Positions 32,428 through 40,318 of a stretch of 64,000 nucleotides of DNA are shown one piece after another. The notes below the pieces were generated by a model. That model ran no database searches. It was not told the origin of the DNA and saw nothing but the letters and a program-made list of their open reading frames with translations. Numbering within the stretch: position 1 is the first letter of the stretch; every line of letters begins with the position of its first letter. Source of the DNA: Lachnospiraceae bacterium (GTDB lineage Bacteria; Bacillota; Clostridia; Lachnospirales; Lachnospiraceae); NCBI GenBank assembly GCA_910576335.1, contig CAJTIU010000013.1:84606-148605 (forward strand), in the 5' to 3' direction. The position numbers and the translations under genes are program-made.

Positions 32428-32961
32428 GTGGCAAAAGACGGCAGCGGGCGCGGCGGCGCAAGGCCGGGGGCGGGGCGCAAGCCCAAGGCGCTCACGGAGA
32501 AGATCAGCGAGGGAAAAACGGCGGAGGTGATGATGGAGCCTGCCGAGTTGGAGGGCGTGGATGTGCCGCCCGTGAAGGACTTCCTCAAGTCCCCGCAGAA
32601 AAGCGGGCGGGAGCTGGTGGCAGAGGAGGTCTTCAATGAGACGTATGTCTGGCTGAAGGCGAGGGGCTGCGAGAAGCTGGTCACCGTGCAGATGGTGGAG
32701 CAGTACGCCATGAGCGTGTCCCGGTGGATTCAGTGCGAGGAGATCGTTTCGTCCACGGGATTTTTAGCGAAGCACCCGACCACGGGGGCCGCCATTGCAT
32801 CCCCCTATGTTTCTATGAGCCAGTCCTATATGAAACAGACCAATTACTGCTGGATGCAGATTTACCAGATCGTGAAGGAGAACTGCTCGGTGGAGTTCCA
32901 GGGGAACACGCCAATGGATGATACTATGGAGCGGCTGCTCCGCGCAAGGAAAGGAGTGTAG
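32428..32961 (+). CDS. terS: Terminase small subunit, P27 family
   Basis: A 177-residue P27-family protein starting with the typical Gly/Arg/Pro-rich GSGRGGARPGAGRKPK. It continues with KDFLKSPQKSGRELVAEEVFNETYVWLKARGC and VSMSQSYMKQTNYCWMQIYQIVKENC. It recognises the packaging site and recruits the large subunit. The GTG at 32428 has GGGGTGGAAACG before it, like the HNH gene. Unusually, the large subunit gene lies 8.7 kb downstream. Confidence 0.9.
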   Translation: MAKDGSGRGGARPGAGRKPKALTEKISEGKTAEVMMEPAELEGVDVPPVKDFLKSPQKSGRELVAEEVFNETYVWLKARGCEKLVTVQMVEQYAMSVSRWIQCEEIVSSTGFLAKHPTTGAAIASPYVSMSQSYMKQTNYCWMQIYQIVKENCSVEFQGNTPMDDTMERLLRARKGV

Positions 32962-32967
32962 AGGAAA

Positions 32968-34245
32968 ATGGGAAAGACGACAACCGAGATGCAGCTTGTG
33001 CCGCTCTCCAGATTAGTGCCGTATGTAAACAACGCACGGACGCACTCGCCGGAGCAGCTTACGAAGCTCCGCTCGTCCCTGCGGGAGTTCGGCTTCATCA
33101 ATCCGGTCATCATCGACCGGGATTTCAATGTCATCGCGGGGCATGGCAGGATTGCCGCCGCGAAAGAGGAAGGCATGGAGGAAGTGCCGTGTGTGTTCGC
33201 AGATTTCTTGACGGAGGCACAGAAGAAAGCCTATATCCTTGCGGACAACCGCATGGCTTTGGACGCGGGATGGGATGAGGAGCTGCTCCGCATCGAGATT
33301 GAATCCCTGCAGGGTGCGGATTTTGATGTGTCGCTGACGGGATTCGGCGAGGATGAGATTGCCGACCTTTTTGCTGGGGACGGGGAGAAGGATGTGAAGG
33401 ATGACGATTTCGACCTTTCCGCCGCACTGGAGAAGGCGGCGTTCGTGGAGCGGGGCGACATCTGGACGGTGGGCAGGCACAGGCTTATGTGCGGCGATGC
33501 CACCAGCGCGGAGGACGTGGCGGCGCTCATGGACGGGAAGAAGGCAAACCTAATCGTGACGGACCCGCCGTATGGCGTATCCTTCAAAAGCGGCAGCGGG
33601 CTTTCCATCCAGAATGACAGCATGAAGGGGGATGAATTCTACACATTTCTGTACAATTCATTTTCACAGATGGCGGCACACCTGGAGAACGGCGGCGCGG
33701 CGTATGTGTTCCATGCGGACACGGAGGGGCTGAATTTCAGGAAAGCGTTTGTGGACGCAGGGTTCCACCTGGCCGGGGTGTGCATCTGGGTGAAGAATTC
33801 CCTGGTGCTTGGGCGCTCGGATTACCAGTGGCAGCATGAGCCGGTCCTTTACGGCTTTCTGAAGAACGGGAAGCACCCGTGGTATTCCGACCGGAAGCAG
33901 ACCACCATCTGGAACTACGACAAGCCGAAGCGGAACAAAAACCACCCGACCTCCAAGCCGCTCGACCTGCTCGGCTACCCCATCTGCAATTCCTCCCAGG
34001 AGAACGCCATCGTGCTGGATACCTTCGGCGGCAGCGGCTCCACAATGATGGCGTGCGAGCAGACAAACCGTATCTGCTGCATGATGGAGCTGGATGAGAA
34101 GTATGCGTCCGTCATCCTGCGGAGGTATGTGGAGGACACCGGGGATTCGGAAAATGTGTTTGTGGAGCGGGGCGGGGAGAAGATCCCGTACTCCGCGCTG
34201 GTGAAGGAGGTGGAGGCAGATGCAGGACAAAGAACTGATGGCTGA
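32968..34245 (+). CDS. ParB-like domain fused to DNA adenine/N4-cytosine methyltransferase
   Basis: A 425-residue phage methyltransferase. Residues ~5-110 form a ParB/Srx-like nuclease-fold domain (VPYVNNARTHSPEQLTKLRSSLREFGFINPVIIDRDFNVIAGHGRIAAAK). The methyltransferase has motif IV TDPPYG at ~residue 198 and motif I at the end (VLDTFGGSGSTMMACEQ), i.e. a beta-class order. DPPY is used by both N6-adenine and N4-cytosine enzymes. Such fusions follow small terminase genes and may mark phage DNA against host restriction. Confidence 0.9.
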   Translation: MGKTTTEMQLVPLSRLVPYVNNARTHSPEQLTKLRSSLREFGFINPVIIDRDFNVIAGHGRIAAAKEEGMEEVPCVFADFLTEAQKKAYILADNRMALDAGWDEELLRIEIESLQGADFDVSLTGFGEDEIADLFAGDGEKDVKDDDFDLSAALEKAAFVERGDIWTVGRHRLMCGDATSAEDVAALMDGKKANLIVTDPPYGVSFKSGSGLSIQNDSMKGDEFYTFLYNSFSQMAAHLENGGAAYVFHADTEGLNFRKAFVDAGFHLAGVCIWVKNSLVLGRSDYQWQHEPVLYGFLKNGKHPWYSDRKQTTIWNYDKPKRNKNHPTSKPLDLLGYPICNSSQENAIVLDTFGGSGSTMMACEQTNRICCMMELDEKYASVILRRYVEDTGDSENVFVERGGEKIPYSALVKEVEADAGQRTDG

Positions 34246-34402
34246 GATATTCTGCAGGATACACGCCCTTGGCGGCTGTGACGCCTCGGAGCGGTTTGAC
34301 CGGGGATGGGACGCGGCGGTGGCGTCCTGCGAGGACGTGCTGACGGAACTGACGGGCATCTCCTATGATGACCTGGAGGATGGAGGCGGTGCGGATGGAT
34401 AA
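34220..34402 (+). CDS. Small acidic phage protein
   Basis: A 60-residue protein with AAGGAGGTGGAGG before its ATG. It overlaps the end of the first methyltransferase by 26 bases and the start of the second by 8, so it is translated as a coupled link between them. The sequence (LMAEIFCRIHALGGCDASERFDRGWDAAV) is helical and acidic. No known function. Confidence 0.65.
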   Translation: MQDKELMAEIFCRIHALGGCDASERFDRGWDAAVASCEDVLTELTGISYDDLEDGGGADG

Positions 34403-36389
34403 TCGGAATACAGAAAAGAAGCTGACCCTCGGAAGCCTGTTTGACGGCTCCGGGGGTTTTCCGCTCGCTGGCCTGCTTGCCGGGGTACGCCCGGTCTGGG
34501 CTTCGGAAATTGAGCCGTTCCCCATCCGGGTGACCACGAAGCGGCTGCCTTATGTGAAGCACCTGGGCGACATCTGCGGCATACACGGGGATGGGATAGA
34601 GCCGGTGGACATCATCACCTTCGGCTCGCCCTGCACCGATATGTCGGTGGCGGGAAAGCGGGCGGGGCTTGGAGGGAAGCAGTCCAGCCTGTTCTACGAG
34701 GCGGTAAGGATTATAAAGGAAATGAGGTGTGCGACAGATGGAAAATACCCAAGGTTCATCGTGTGGGAGAACGTGCCGGGAGCCTTCTCCTCCAACAAAG
34801 GGGAGGATTTCCGCTGCGTCCTCGAAGAAGTCTGCTCTGTCAAGGATGAGGGCGTTTCTGTTCCTGGACCTCCGAAGGGGAAGTGGCCAAACGCAGGGGA
34901 GATCGTGGGTGACGGATACTCCGTGGCCTTCAGGCAGATCGACGCGCAGCTGTGGGGAGTCCCCCAGCGAAGGAAACGCATCTACCTTGTCGGGGATTTT
35001 GCAGGGTGGGGTGCCGGAAAAGTATTATTTGAGTCCGAAGGCGTGTCTGGGTATTCTGCGGAGGGCTTCCGCGCGTGGCAAGGAGCTGCCCGCCATACTG
35101 AGGAAGGCGCTGGAGCGGCAGGCGGCGTCCGGGGAGTAGTGGCCTGCCTCTGCGACCAGGGCGGGCAGAGGATGGATGTGATGGAGGACATGGCCTGCAC
35201 CCTGCGGGCGGAGGCGCACCACCCGCCGTGTGTCCTGGATGCGGCGGGTTTCTGCACGGAGCATTCCGCGCAGGCGCGGGGCATCGGCTATGAAGAGGAA
35301 ACTTCGCCTACGCTCCGTGCCGGGACAGTGCCTGCGGCGGTAATGTTTGAGAACCATTCCCAGGCGACGCGCTACACGGGGCCGCTGGAGACCGCGCCCA
35401 CAATCAGCGCCACTTACGGGATGGGCGGGAACAACCAGCCGTTCGTGGCGGAGCCGGACACACCCAAGACCATGAAGGTGAGGGCTGGAAAATCCGGCGG
35501 GGGCAAAGGCATTTTAGTCCAGGAGGATAAATCGGCGACGCTCTCCTGCAATAACGACCAGACGGTGTTCGTGCCGGTGCAGGCATACGGCATCTGCTCC
35601 AAGGACAGCAACGCCATGAAATCAGATAACCCCCACAGCGGCTTTTACGAGGCACAGACCGCACGTACTTTGGACTGTAACTGTAACAATCCGTCAGCGA
35701 ACCAGGGCGGGATCGCCGTGGTGGAGCCGGAGGGGATGTCGGCGTTCCACATCAACCAGAGGGACGAGGTCATCGACCTGCACGGGAAGTCCGGGGCATT
35801 GATGGCTACCCGCAATATGCAGATGCAGACCTTCGTCCTCCAGGGCTCCATGATTGGGCGGGACGATAAGAACGGGCCGCAGGGCAGCGGCATCAATGAG
35901 GATGTCTCCTTCACGCTGGATGCAACGGACCGGCACGCCGTGGTGCAGCCGACCTACTGCACCAGCAAGAATTCCCATTTCACGCGGGCGGAGAAGGAAC
36001 TGGCGAACACGCTGGTGGCTACTGATTATAAGGACCCGCCCGTCATCAACGATGTGAAGGAGGAGCCGGACTACATCGTGAGGAGGCTGACGCCTACGGA
36101 ATGTGCGAGGCTCCAAGGGTTCCCAGACTGGTGGTGTGCCGGGCTTGGAACGGAAGAACCCACAGAGGATGAGCTTGCGTTTTGGCGGGAGGTCTTTGAG
36201 ACCCACCGGAAGATCATGGGGACTTCCCAAAAGCCGAAGACCGACAGGCAGATACTGAAATGGCTGAAAGCCCCACATTCCGATTCGGCGGAATACCGTA
36301 TGTGGGGGAATGGCATCGCGCTGCCGAACGCATATTTCGTGCTTGCGGGCATTGTGTACTACGCCCAGTTCCCGGACTTTTTATTGTGA
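34395..36389 (+). CDS. Phage DNA (cytosine-5) methyltransferase with long repeat-containing target region
   Basis: A 664-residue m5C methyltransferase. Motif I LGSLFDGSGGFPLAGLLAG, motif IV TFGSPCTDMS (Cys near residue 79), motif VI WENVPGAFSS, motif VIII PQRRKRIYLVGDF, motif IX RRLTPTECARLQGFPDWW and motif X WGNGIALPNAYFVLAGI are all present. Between VIII and IX is a ~300-residue target-recognition region, far longer than usual. It contains about eight degenerate repeats with a TL-x-(A/C) core (ACTLRAE, SPTLRAG, SATLSCN, ARTLDCN, SFTLDAT, ANTLVAT), suggesting several recognition modules. Confidence 0.9.
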   Translation: MDNRNTEKKLTLGSLFDGSGGFPLAGLLAGVRPVWASEIEPFPIRVTTKRLPYVKHLGDICGIHGDGIEPVDIITFGSPCTDMSVAGKRAGLGGKQSSLFYEAVRIIKEMRCATDGKYPRFIVWENVPGAFSSNKGEDFRCVLEEVCSVKDEGVSVPGPPKGKWPNAGEIVGDGYSVAFRQIDAQLWGVPQRRKRIYLVGDFAGWGAGKVLFESEGVSGYSAEGFRAWQGAARHTEEGAGAAGGVRGVVACLCDQGGQRMDVMEDMACTLRAEAHHPPCVLDAAGFCTEHSAQARGIGYEEETSPTLRAGTVPAAVMFENHSQATRYTGPLETAPTISATYGMGGNNQPFVAEPDTPKTMKVRAGKSGGGKGILVQEDKSATLSCNNDQTVFVPVQAYGICSKDSNAMKSDNPHSGFYEAQTARTLDCNCNNPSANQGGIAVVEPEGMSAFHINQRDEVIDLHGKSGALMATRNMQMQTFVLQGSMIGRDDKNGPQGSGINEDVSFTLDATDRHAVVQPTYCTSKNSHFTRAEKELANTLVATDYKDPPVINDVKEEPDYIVRRLTPTECARLQGFPDWWCAGLGTEEPTEDELAFWREVFETHRKIMGTSQKPKTDRQILKWLKAPHSDSAEYRMWGNGIALPNAYFVLAGIVYYAQFPDFLL

Positions 36390-36399
36390 TATTTTTCCT

Positions 36400-36470
36400 G
36401 CGGTTTCCCTTGCTATTTTTACCACTTTGAGTGATTAATGTAATACCACAAAAAAAGGAGGGCAAACAGC
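36400..36470 (+). promoter_or_regulatory. Diverged copy H of the cassette leader
   Basis: TTGCTATTTTT, then TTTGAGTGATTAATG and TAATACCACAAA, align position by position with the core of the leaders at 37.5-43.7 kb. The upstream hairpin is missing or unrecognisable. It ends in AAAGGAGGG before the ATG at 36471 and probably acts as promoter and 5' UTR for that gene. Confidence 0.6.
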
Positions 36471-37274
36471 ATGGAAAAAAGGTACAACGTGACAGGGGAA
36501 CGCAGGAAAGAGATGGTAAAGGTTATTTCCGGGATCGTCGGGATGAAGGCGGTCTACATGAGGATGCCGACCTGCGCATACGCCATCAGCAATTTCACGG
36601 TCAGCAAGGAAGGGACGCTGGCCTGTGATGAACGCAGCAGCGGGGAACTGGTGGAAAAGGTTCTGGAAGGGCTGGCACAGGCAGGTTTCACGGCAGAGAC
36701 GGAAGATGCAGCAGAGGCGGAGCCGCAGGATTCCACAGAAGAAACAGCAGAGGCGCAGGAAACCGCAGAACCAGAGGATTCCGCAGAAGCAGACGGGCCG
36801 GAGACGGCGGCAGGGGAAGAAAGCGCAGAGCCGCAGGAGGACATCGGGCTTACGGTGTCGCTGCCGAGGGAGTCCTTCACGGACGCCGCCCTGGAGAACT
36901 TGCACAAGCTGGTGGACGCCAAGGCCGCCCTGATCAAAAAGGCGCTGGCGGTCGAAAGCCTCCCGGTGGAGGCGGATGAGGAGAAGGTTTCCTTCCCCTG
37001 GTTCGCTGACGGGCAGGACGGGGATGCGGCGAAGGCATACACGCATTTCATCACCGCCCTCTGCGACATGGCGCGGAAGCAGAAGCGCGTCACGGCGAAG
37101 GAGCGGCCGGCGGACAATGAGAAATACGCCTTCCGGTGCTTCCTGCTCCGGCTTGGCTTCATCGGGGAGGAGTACAAGGGCGAGCGGAAGGTCCTGCTGA
37201 AGAACCTTTCCGGCAACGGCAGCTTCAAGAGCGGGGCAAGGAAGGGGGCGGCAGACGATGGTGTTTCCGAGTAG
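36471..37274 (+). CDS. Hypothetical acidic protein sharing a C-terminal domain with the amidoligase
   Basis: A 267-residue protein. The N-terminal ~75 residues (VISGIVGMKAVYMRMPTCAYAISNFTVSKEGTL) are a compact domain. Residues ~80-120 are a low-complexity Glu/Ala/Thr linker. A helical middle (ALENLHKLVDAKAALIKKAL) leads to NEKYAFRCFLLRLGFIGEEYK, then a VLLKNLSGNGSFKSG tail. The last ~45 residues align clearly with the C-terminus of the amidoligase at 37617-38558. It is preceded by a leader element and overlaps the DUF4314 gene by 17 bases. Function unknown; the shared tail suggests common partners. Confidence 0.75.
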   Translation: MEKRYNVTGERRKEMVKVISGIVGMKAVYMRMPTCAYAISNFTVSKEGTLACDERSSGELVEKVLEGLAQAGFTAETEDAAEAEPQDSTEETAEAQETAEPEDSAEADGPETAAGEESAEPQEDIGLTVSLPRESFTDAALENLHKLVDAKAALIKKALAVESLPVEADEEKVSFPWFADGQDGDAAKAYTHFITALCDMARKQKRVTAKERPADNEKYAFRCFLLRLGFIGEEYKGERKVLLKNLSGNGSFKSGARKGAADDGVSE

Positions 37275-37476
37275 GGAGGTTGTAGAGCGCGTCCGCAGGG
37301 AGTACCCTGCGGGGACGCGGGTGGCTTTGGTCAGGATGGAAGACTGCCAGGCCCCGCCGGTTGGGACGGAGGGCGTGGTGGAAGGGGTGGATGACACGGC
37401 TTCTTTGATGGTCCGCTGGAGCAACGGTTCGCACCTCCATGTGATCTACGGCGTGGACGAAGTCCGCAAGATATAG
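37258..37476 (+). CDS. DUF4314 protein
   Basis: A 72-residue protein with the DUF4314 pattern: RVRREYPAGTRVALVRMED, PVGTEGVVEGVDDTASLMVRWSNGS and LHVIYGVDEVRKI. It is a small SH3-like beta barrel by appearance. DUF4314 genes are frequent in conjugative elements and phages of Clostridia and have no known biochemical role. It overlaps the previous gene and ends just before leader copy A. Confidence 0.85.
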   Translation: MVFPSREVVERVRREYPAGTRVALVRMEDCQAPPVGTEGVVEGVDDTASLMVRWSNGSHLHVIYGVDEVRKI

Positions 37477-37487
37477 CGGACGGGAGC

Positions 37488-37616
37488 CATAAACTACACA
37501 AAATACGGCATCAAACCTTGTGTACTTTATGCCCGTAATTGACTTGCTATTATCCCCTTTTAGAGCGAATATGTGTACTACCGAAAGGGAAAACACACAA
37601 AACGGAGGTAAAAGGG
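37488..37616 (+). promoter_or_regulatory. Cassette leader copy A
   Basis: CATAAACTACACAA pairs with TTGTGTACTTTATG about 18 bases later (one mismatch). Then follow TTGACTTGCTATTAT, a ten-base variable spacer, AGAGCGAATATG, TGTACTACCGAAAGGG, an A/C-rich stretch and ACGGAGG before the ATG. The order and spacing match copies B, C, D, E and F. A -35-like TTGCTA and a -10-like GAATAT are 17 bases apart, so this is likely a promoter plus 5' UTR with an upstream hairpin. Confidence 0.75.
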
Positions 37617-38558
37617 ATGAACGAAAAAATGGCAAGGCAGATAGCGGAAGCAAAGAAACAGACCATCGGGGTGGAGATAGAGATGAACGGAATCACGAGG
37701 AGCAGGGCAGCGAAGGTCGCGGCGGAGTTTTTCGGGACCGGGCGGTATAAAGACACGGCGGCACGGAACGGCTACTGCACCTGGAGCGCCTGGGATGCGG
37801 ACGGCAGGGAATGGAAGTTCCAGAGGGACGTCAGCATCGCGGGGCCGGACAGCGAAAAATGCGAGCTGGTGACGCCGGTCCTCACCTACGCGGACATGGA
37901 AACCCTGCAGGAGCTTGTCCGGCAGCTCCGGCACGCCGGGGGCGTCAGCCATGCGGGGGTAGGAGCGGGCGTCCACATCCACATCGGTGCAAAAGGCCAC
38001 ACGCCGCAGAGCCTGAGAAACCTCGCCAACATCATGGCGGGCCATGAAGGCCTGATCGCGGAAGCCCTCGACCTTGACCGGGGCAGGATGAGCCGCTACT
38101 GCCGCACGGTGGACCCGCGCTTCCTGGAGCAGCTCAACAAGAAGAAGCCGCAGACCATGGCAGCCCTCGCGGACATCTGGTACGCAAGCCACGGCGCGGG
38201 GTACAACCGCAGCGCCCACTACAACGACAGCCGGTACCATATGCTCAACTACCACTCAGTATTTACAAAAGGGACCGTTGAACTGAGGCTCTTCCAATTT
38301 GACAGGCCTGCGGACGGGAAGCGCAACGGCCTCCACGCCGGGCAGCTAAAAAGCTACATCCAGTTCTGCCTCCTGCTCAGCCAGATGGCGAAGGAAGTCA
38401 AGAGCGCAAGCCCGAAGCCGCAGCAGCACGAGAACCCCAAATACGCCATGAGGACCTGGCTCCTCCGGCTCGGCTTCATCGGGGACGAATTCAAGACCGC
38501 GAGGGAGGTCCTCACCCGCCGCCTGAGCGGGGACGCATCCTTCCGCAACGGGAGATAA
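37617..38558 (+). CDS. Amidoligase-family protein
   Basis: A 313-residue putative amidoligase (glutamine synthetase-like COOH-NH2 ligase fold). Visible are TIGVEIEMNGITRSRAAKVAAEFFG, WKFQRDVSI, CELVTPVLTYADMETLQELVRQL, GVHIHIGAKGHTP and GTVELRLFQFD, matching the conserved Glu/His metal and ATP-binding strands of the family. These enzymes are predicted to form amide bonds on peptides or small molecules and occur with gamma-glutamylcyclotransferases, as here. The last ~45 residues (NPKYAMRTWLLRLGFIGDEFK and on) repeat the C-terminus of the 36471 protein. ATG 37617 follows leader A. Confidence 0.85.
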   Translation: MNEKMARQIAEAKKQTIGVEIEMNGITRSRAAKVAAEFFGTGRYKDTAARNGYCTWSAWDADGREWKFQRDVSIAGPDSEKCELVTPVLTYADMETLQELVRQLRHAGGVSHAGVGAGVHIHIGAKGHTPQSLRNLANIMAGHEGLIAEALDLDRGRMSRYCRTVDPRFLEQLNKKKPQTMAALADIWYASHGAGYNRSAHYNDSRYHMLNYHSVFTKGTVELRLFQFDRPADGKRNGLHAGQLKSYIQFCLLLSQMAKEVKSASPKPQQHENPKYAMRTWLLRLGFIGDEFKTAREVLTRRLSGDASFRNGR

Positions 38559-38592
38559 ACCGCAGGACCCAGCCTCCTGCCGCCTTACCCAA

Positions 38593-38616
38593 GCCGCAAA
38601 AGCGGCCTTAAGGCAG
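38593..38616 (+). terminator. Intercistronic hairpin
   Basis: GCCGC-aaaa-GCGGC forms a short stable hairpin in the gap between the amidoligase and cyclotransferase genes; flanking CCTTA/TTAAGG can extend it. No T-tract follows, so it may be a processing or attenuation structure, not a full stop. Confidence 0.4.
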
Positions 38617-38653
38617 TAGAAGGGTAGGCCCTTCGGAAAGGAAGGAAAACATT

Positions 38654-39325
38654 ATGGAAAAAAGATACTATATTGCATACGGCTCGAACTTAAACATCCC
38701 CCAGATGCGGATGCGCTGCCCTGGGGCGAGGATCATCGGCACCTCGGCAATCGAAGGCTACCGGCTCCTGTTCAAAGGCAGCAGGACTGGCTCCTACCTC
38801 ACCATCGAGCCGCAGGAGGGCGCGAGCGTCCCTGTGGCGGCCTGGGAGGTGAGCGCGGAGAACGAGGCGGCCCTGGACCGCTACGAGGGCTTCCCCGCCT
38901 TCTACTACAAAAAGGAGATGGAGCTGCCGCTCAGGGGCATCAGGACCGGGAAGGTGCGGCTGCGGAAAGTTTTCGTCTACATCATGCACGAGGACCGGCC
39001 GCTTGGGGTTCCGAGCGGGTTCTACATGGAAACCTGCAGGCAGGGCTACCGCAGCTTCGGTTTTGACGAGGCGTTCCTGGAACGGGCGTATGCCGACAGC
39101 GCGGCGGGGGAGGCGCAGGAATTTCCGGGCGGATGGAAGGCGGGGGACGCCTGCTTCCTGGTGACGAACCGGAAGAACGGCTGCACCGGCGCATACACCG
39201 TGCGGGGGTTTGACGGGAGGTACTTCTGCCTGCAGAACAGGAATGGGAGCCGGTGCCGCGCGTCTGCGGGACGGATGTTCCGAAGCAGGGAGGCGGCGCT
39301 GGGAAAGGAGGCGGATGCGGAATGA
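38654..39325 (+). CDS. Gamma-glutamylcyclotransferase (AIG2-like)
   Basis: A 223-residue protein. The fold signature is plain: YYIAYGSNLNIPQMRMRCPGARIIGTSAIEGYRLLFKG, then VAAWEVSAENEAALDRYEGFPAFYYKKEMEL with the likely catalytic Glu in RYEG. A ~90-residue extension (residues ~130-223) with YTVRGFDGRYFCLQNRNGSRCR is extra. Cyclotransferases of this group cleave gamma-glutamyl amide bonds. Placed after an amidoligase, it fits a make-and-remove or maturation pair. AGGAAGG precedes the ATG; its end overlaps the zinc-ribbon gene (ATGA). Confidence 0.88.
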   Translation: MEKRYYIAYGSNLNIPQMRMRCPGARIIGTSAIEGYRLLFKGSRTGSYLTIEPQEGASVPVAAWEVSAENEAALDRYEGFPAFYYKKEMELPLRGIRTGKVRLRKVFVYIMHEDRPLGVPSGFYMETCRQGYRSFGFDEAFLERAYADSAAGEAQEFPGGWKAGDACFLVTNRKNGCTGAYTVRGFDGRYFCLQNRNGSRCRASAGRMFRSREAALGKEADAE

Positions 39326-39534
39326 AACACACGGACAGGAAAAAGAGGGTATGCCCCAGGTGCGGGCAGGCTTACCGCGGGAGGCCGGCAGTCTCACGGA
39401 AGGACAATGAGACGCAGCTCTGCCCGGACTGCGGCACCAGGGAGGCGCTGGAGGGCATCGGCGTGGGCGCAGCAGAGCAGGAACAGATCCTTGAAGCTAT
39501 CCACAGGTGTTACGGAAGGGGGCAGGAAGGATGA
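39322..39534 (+). CDS. Small zinc-ribbon protein
   Basis: A 70-residue protein with two Cys pairs, CPRCGQAYRGRP and CPDCGTREAL, about 27 residues apart, forming a zinc ribbon, followed by a helical acidic tail (GVGAAEQEQILEAIHRC). The start overlaps the cyclotransferase stop and its own stop overlaps the next start. Such ribbons bind nucleic acids or proteins. It is the third gene of the amidoligase cassette. Confidence 0.75.
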   Translation: MKHTDRKKRVCPRCGQAYRGRPAVSRKDNETQLCPDCGTREALEGIGVGAAEQEQILEAIHRCYGRGQEG

Positions 39535-39722
39535 AAGCATACGGCAGGAACCTCCGGTGGATTGAAGACCACCAGTACGGGGATGAGATGCACACCGGGA
39601 TTGCCATGCCCTCGTCCGGGAAAAGGCGCGGGCAGAGGCGGAGGCGCTACAAGCGGCCGTTCAAGAAGTCGGAGCGGCAGCACTCCAGACACATGATCCG
39701 CCGGGAGCTTGGAGGGGATTAG
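39531..39722 (+). CDS. Small basic protein, paralogue of 43440-43604
   Basis: A 63-residue protein starting MKAYGRNLRWIEDH and ending with a highly basic stretch GKRRGQRRRRYKRPFKKSERQHSRHMIRREL. The C-terminus aligns with the 54-residue protein at 43440 (both have RR-x-KRP-x-KK, an R-Q pair and a final RREL/RRLV-like end), and both begin with M-(K/R)-AYG. Strong positive charge suggests nucleic-acid binding. It is the last gene of the amidoligase cassette, before leader B. Confidence 0.7.
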   Translation: MKAYGRNLRWIEDHQYGDEMHTGIAMPSSGKRRGQRRRRYKRPFKKSERQHSRHMIRRELGGD

Positions 39723-39726
39723 GCGC

Positions 39727-39854
39727 CATAAACTACACAATTCCCGGCGCAGATATTTGTACAGTTTATGCCCGTAAATGACTTGATAATATGTGCTTTT
39801 AGAGCGAATATGTGTACTACCGAAAGGGAAAAAAACAAAACGGAGGTACACACC
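39727..39854 (+). promoter_or_regulatory. Cassette leader copy B
   Basis: CATAAACTACACAA pairs with TTGTACAGTTTATG. Inside, GCGCC (39723-39727 side) can pair with GGCGC to form an alternative hairpin. Then ATGACTTGATAATATG, AGAGCGAATATG and TACTACCGAAAGGG follow, with ACGGAGG before the ATG. The core matches copy A with a few substitutions. Confidence 0.75.
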
Positions 39855-40223
39855 ATGAAGAAGATCGAACTTTTTGAGAAGGCCATTGCGGAGCAGGCAG
39901 GGAGTCTTAAGGAATGGGGGATCAACCCGACACTGTTCTGGGCATACCGCAACAGCATCACGGCGGGCAACGACAGGATAGACTTCGGCGAGGTCATCTG
40001 GGACAGCGAGGTCGGGGAGATCGCGGAAACGCTGAAGGAGAACGGCATCACCGAGTTCACCATCAGTAGCACCTTTTCCAGCCTGATCCCGACGCTTGCG
40101 GAATTTGCAAGGCACGGCTTCCAAATGGCGGGGCTGACTGAGGTAAAAGCGAACTACACGGACTTCCAGACCCAGGAGCGGGCGGTCATCCCGGCGATCC
40201 GGATGGCGGCGGAAGAAGCGTAA
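39855..40223 (+). CDS. Cassette protein, DUF7698-like
   Basis: A 122-residue alpha/beta protein (KIELFEKAIAEQAGSLKEWGINPTLFWAYRNSI; later EIAETLKENGITEFTISSTFSSLIPTLAEFARHGFQMAGLTEV). The Phe/Thr/Ser-rich central strand and final helix are typical of a small conserved family in Clostridia mobile elements that I believe is DUF7698. No catalytic motif is visible. It is alone behind leader B, and a GC-rich dyad (CGGCCTGCCGGG / CCCGGCGGGCCG) follows its stop. Confidence 0.65.
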   Translation: MKKIELFEKAIAEQAGSLKEWGINPTLFWAYRNSITAGNDRIDFGEVIWDSEVGEIAETLKENGITEFTISSTFSSLIPTLAEFARHGFQMAGLTEVKANYTDFQTQERAVIPAIRMAAEEA

Positions 40224-40318
40224 GGCACGGGGCGGCCTGCCGGGAGGGAAACCCGGCGGGCCGGAATCCCAGGCAAAAATACACCCGCAGGGCAGTGCGG
40301 GGCGAAGGAGGAGTTTTC

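Noticed and set aside
32205..32639. A 144-codon Gly/Arg-rich + frame over the putative cos region and the small terminase start
   Set aside because: Composition is that of a frame-shifted shadow and it overlaps a P27 terminase gene with a better start.
37539..37560. Reading TTGACT...TATTAT of the leader as a -35/-10 pair
   Set aside because: The two boxes are only three bases apart. TTGCTA with GAATAT 17 bases later is the workable pair, if housekeeping sigma is used at all.
40224..40318. A further leader copy before the gene at 40319
   Set aside because: The gap has a GC-rich dyad and a ribosome-binding site but none of the leader core boxes.
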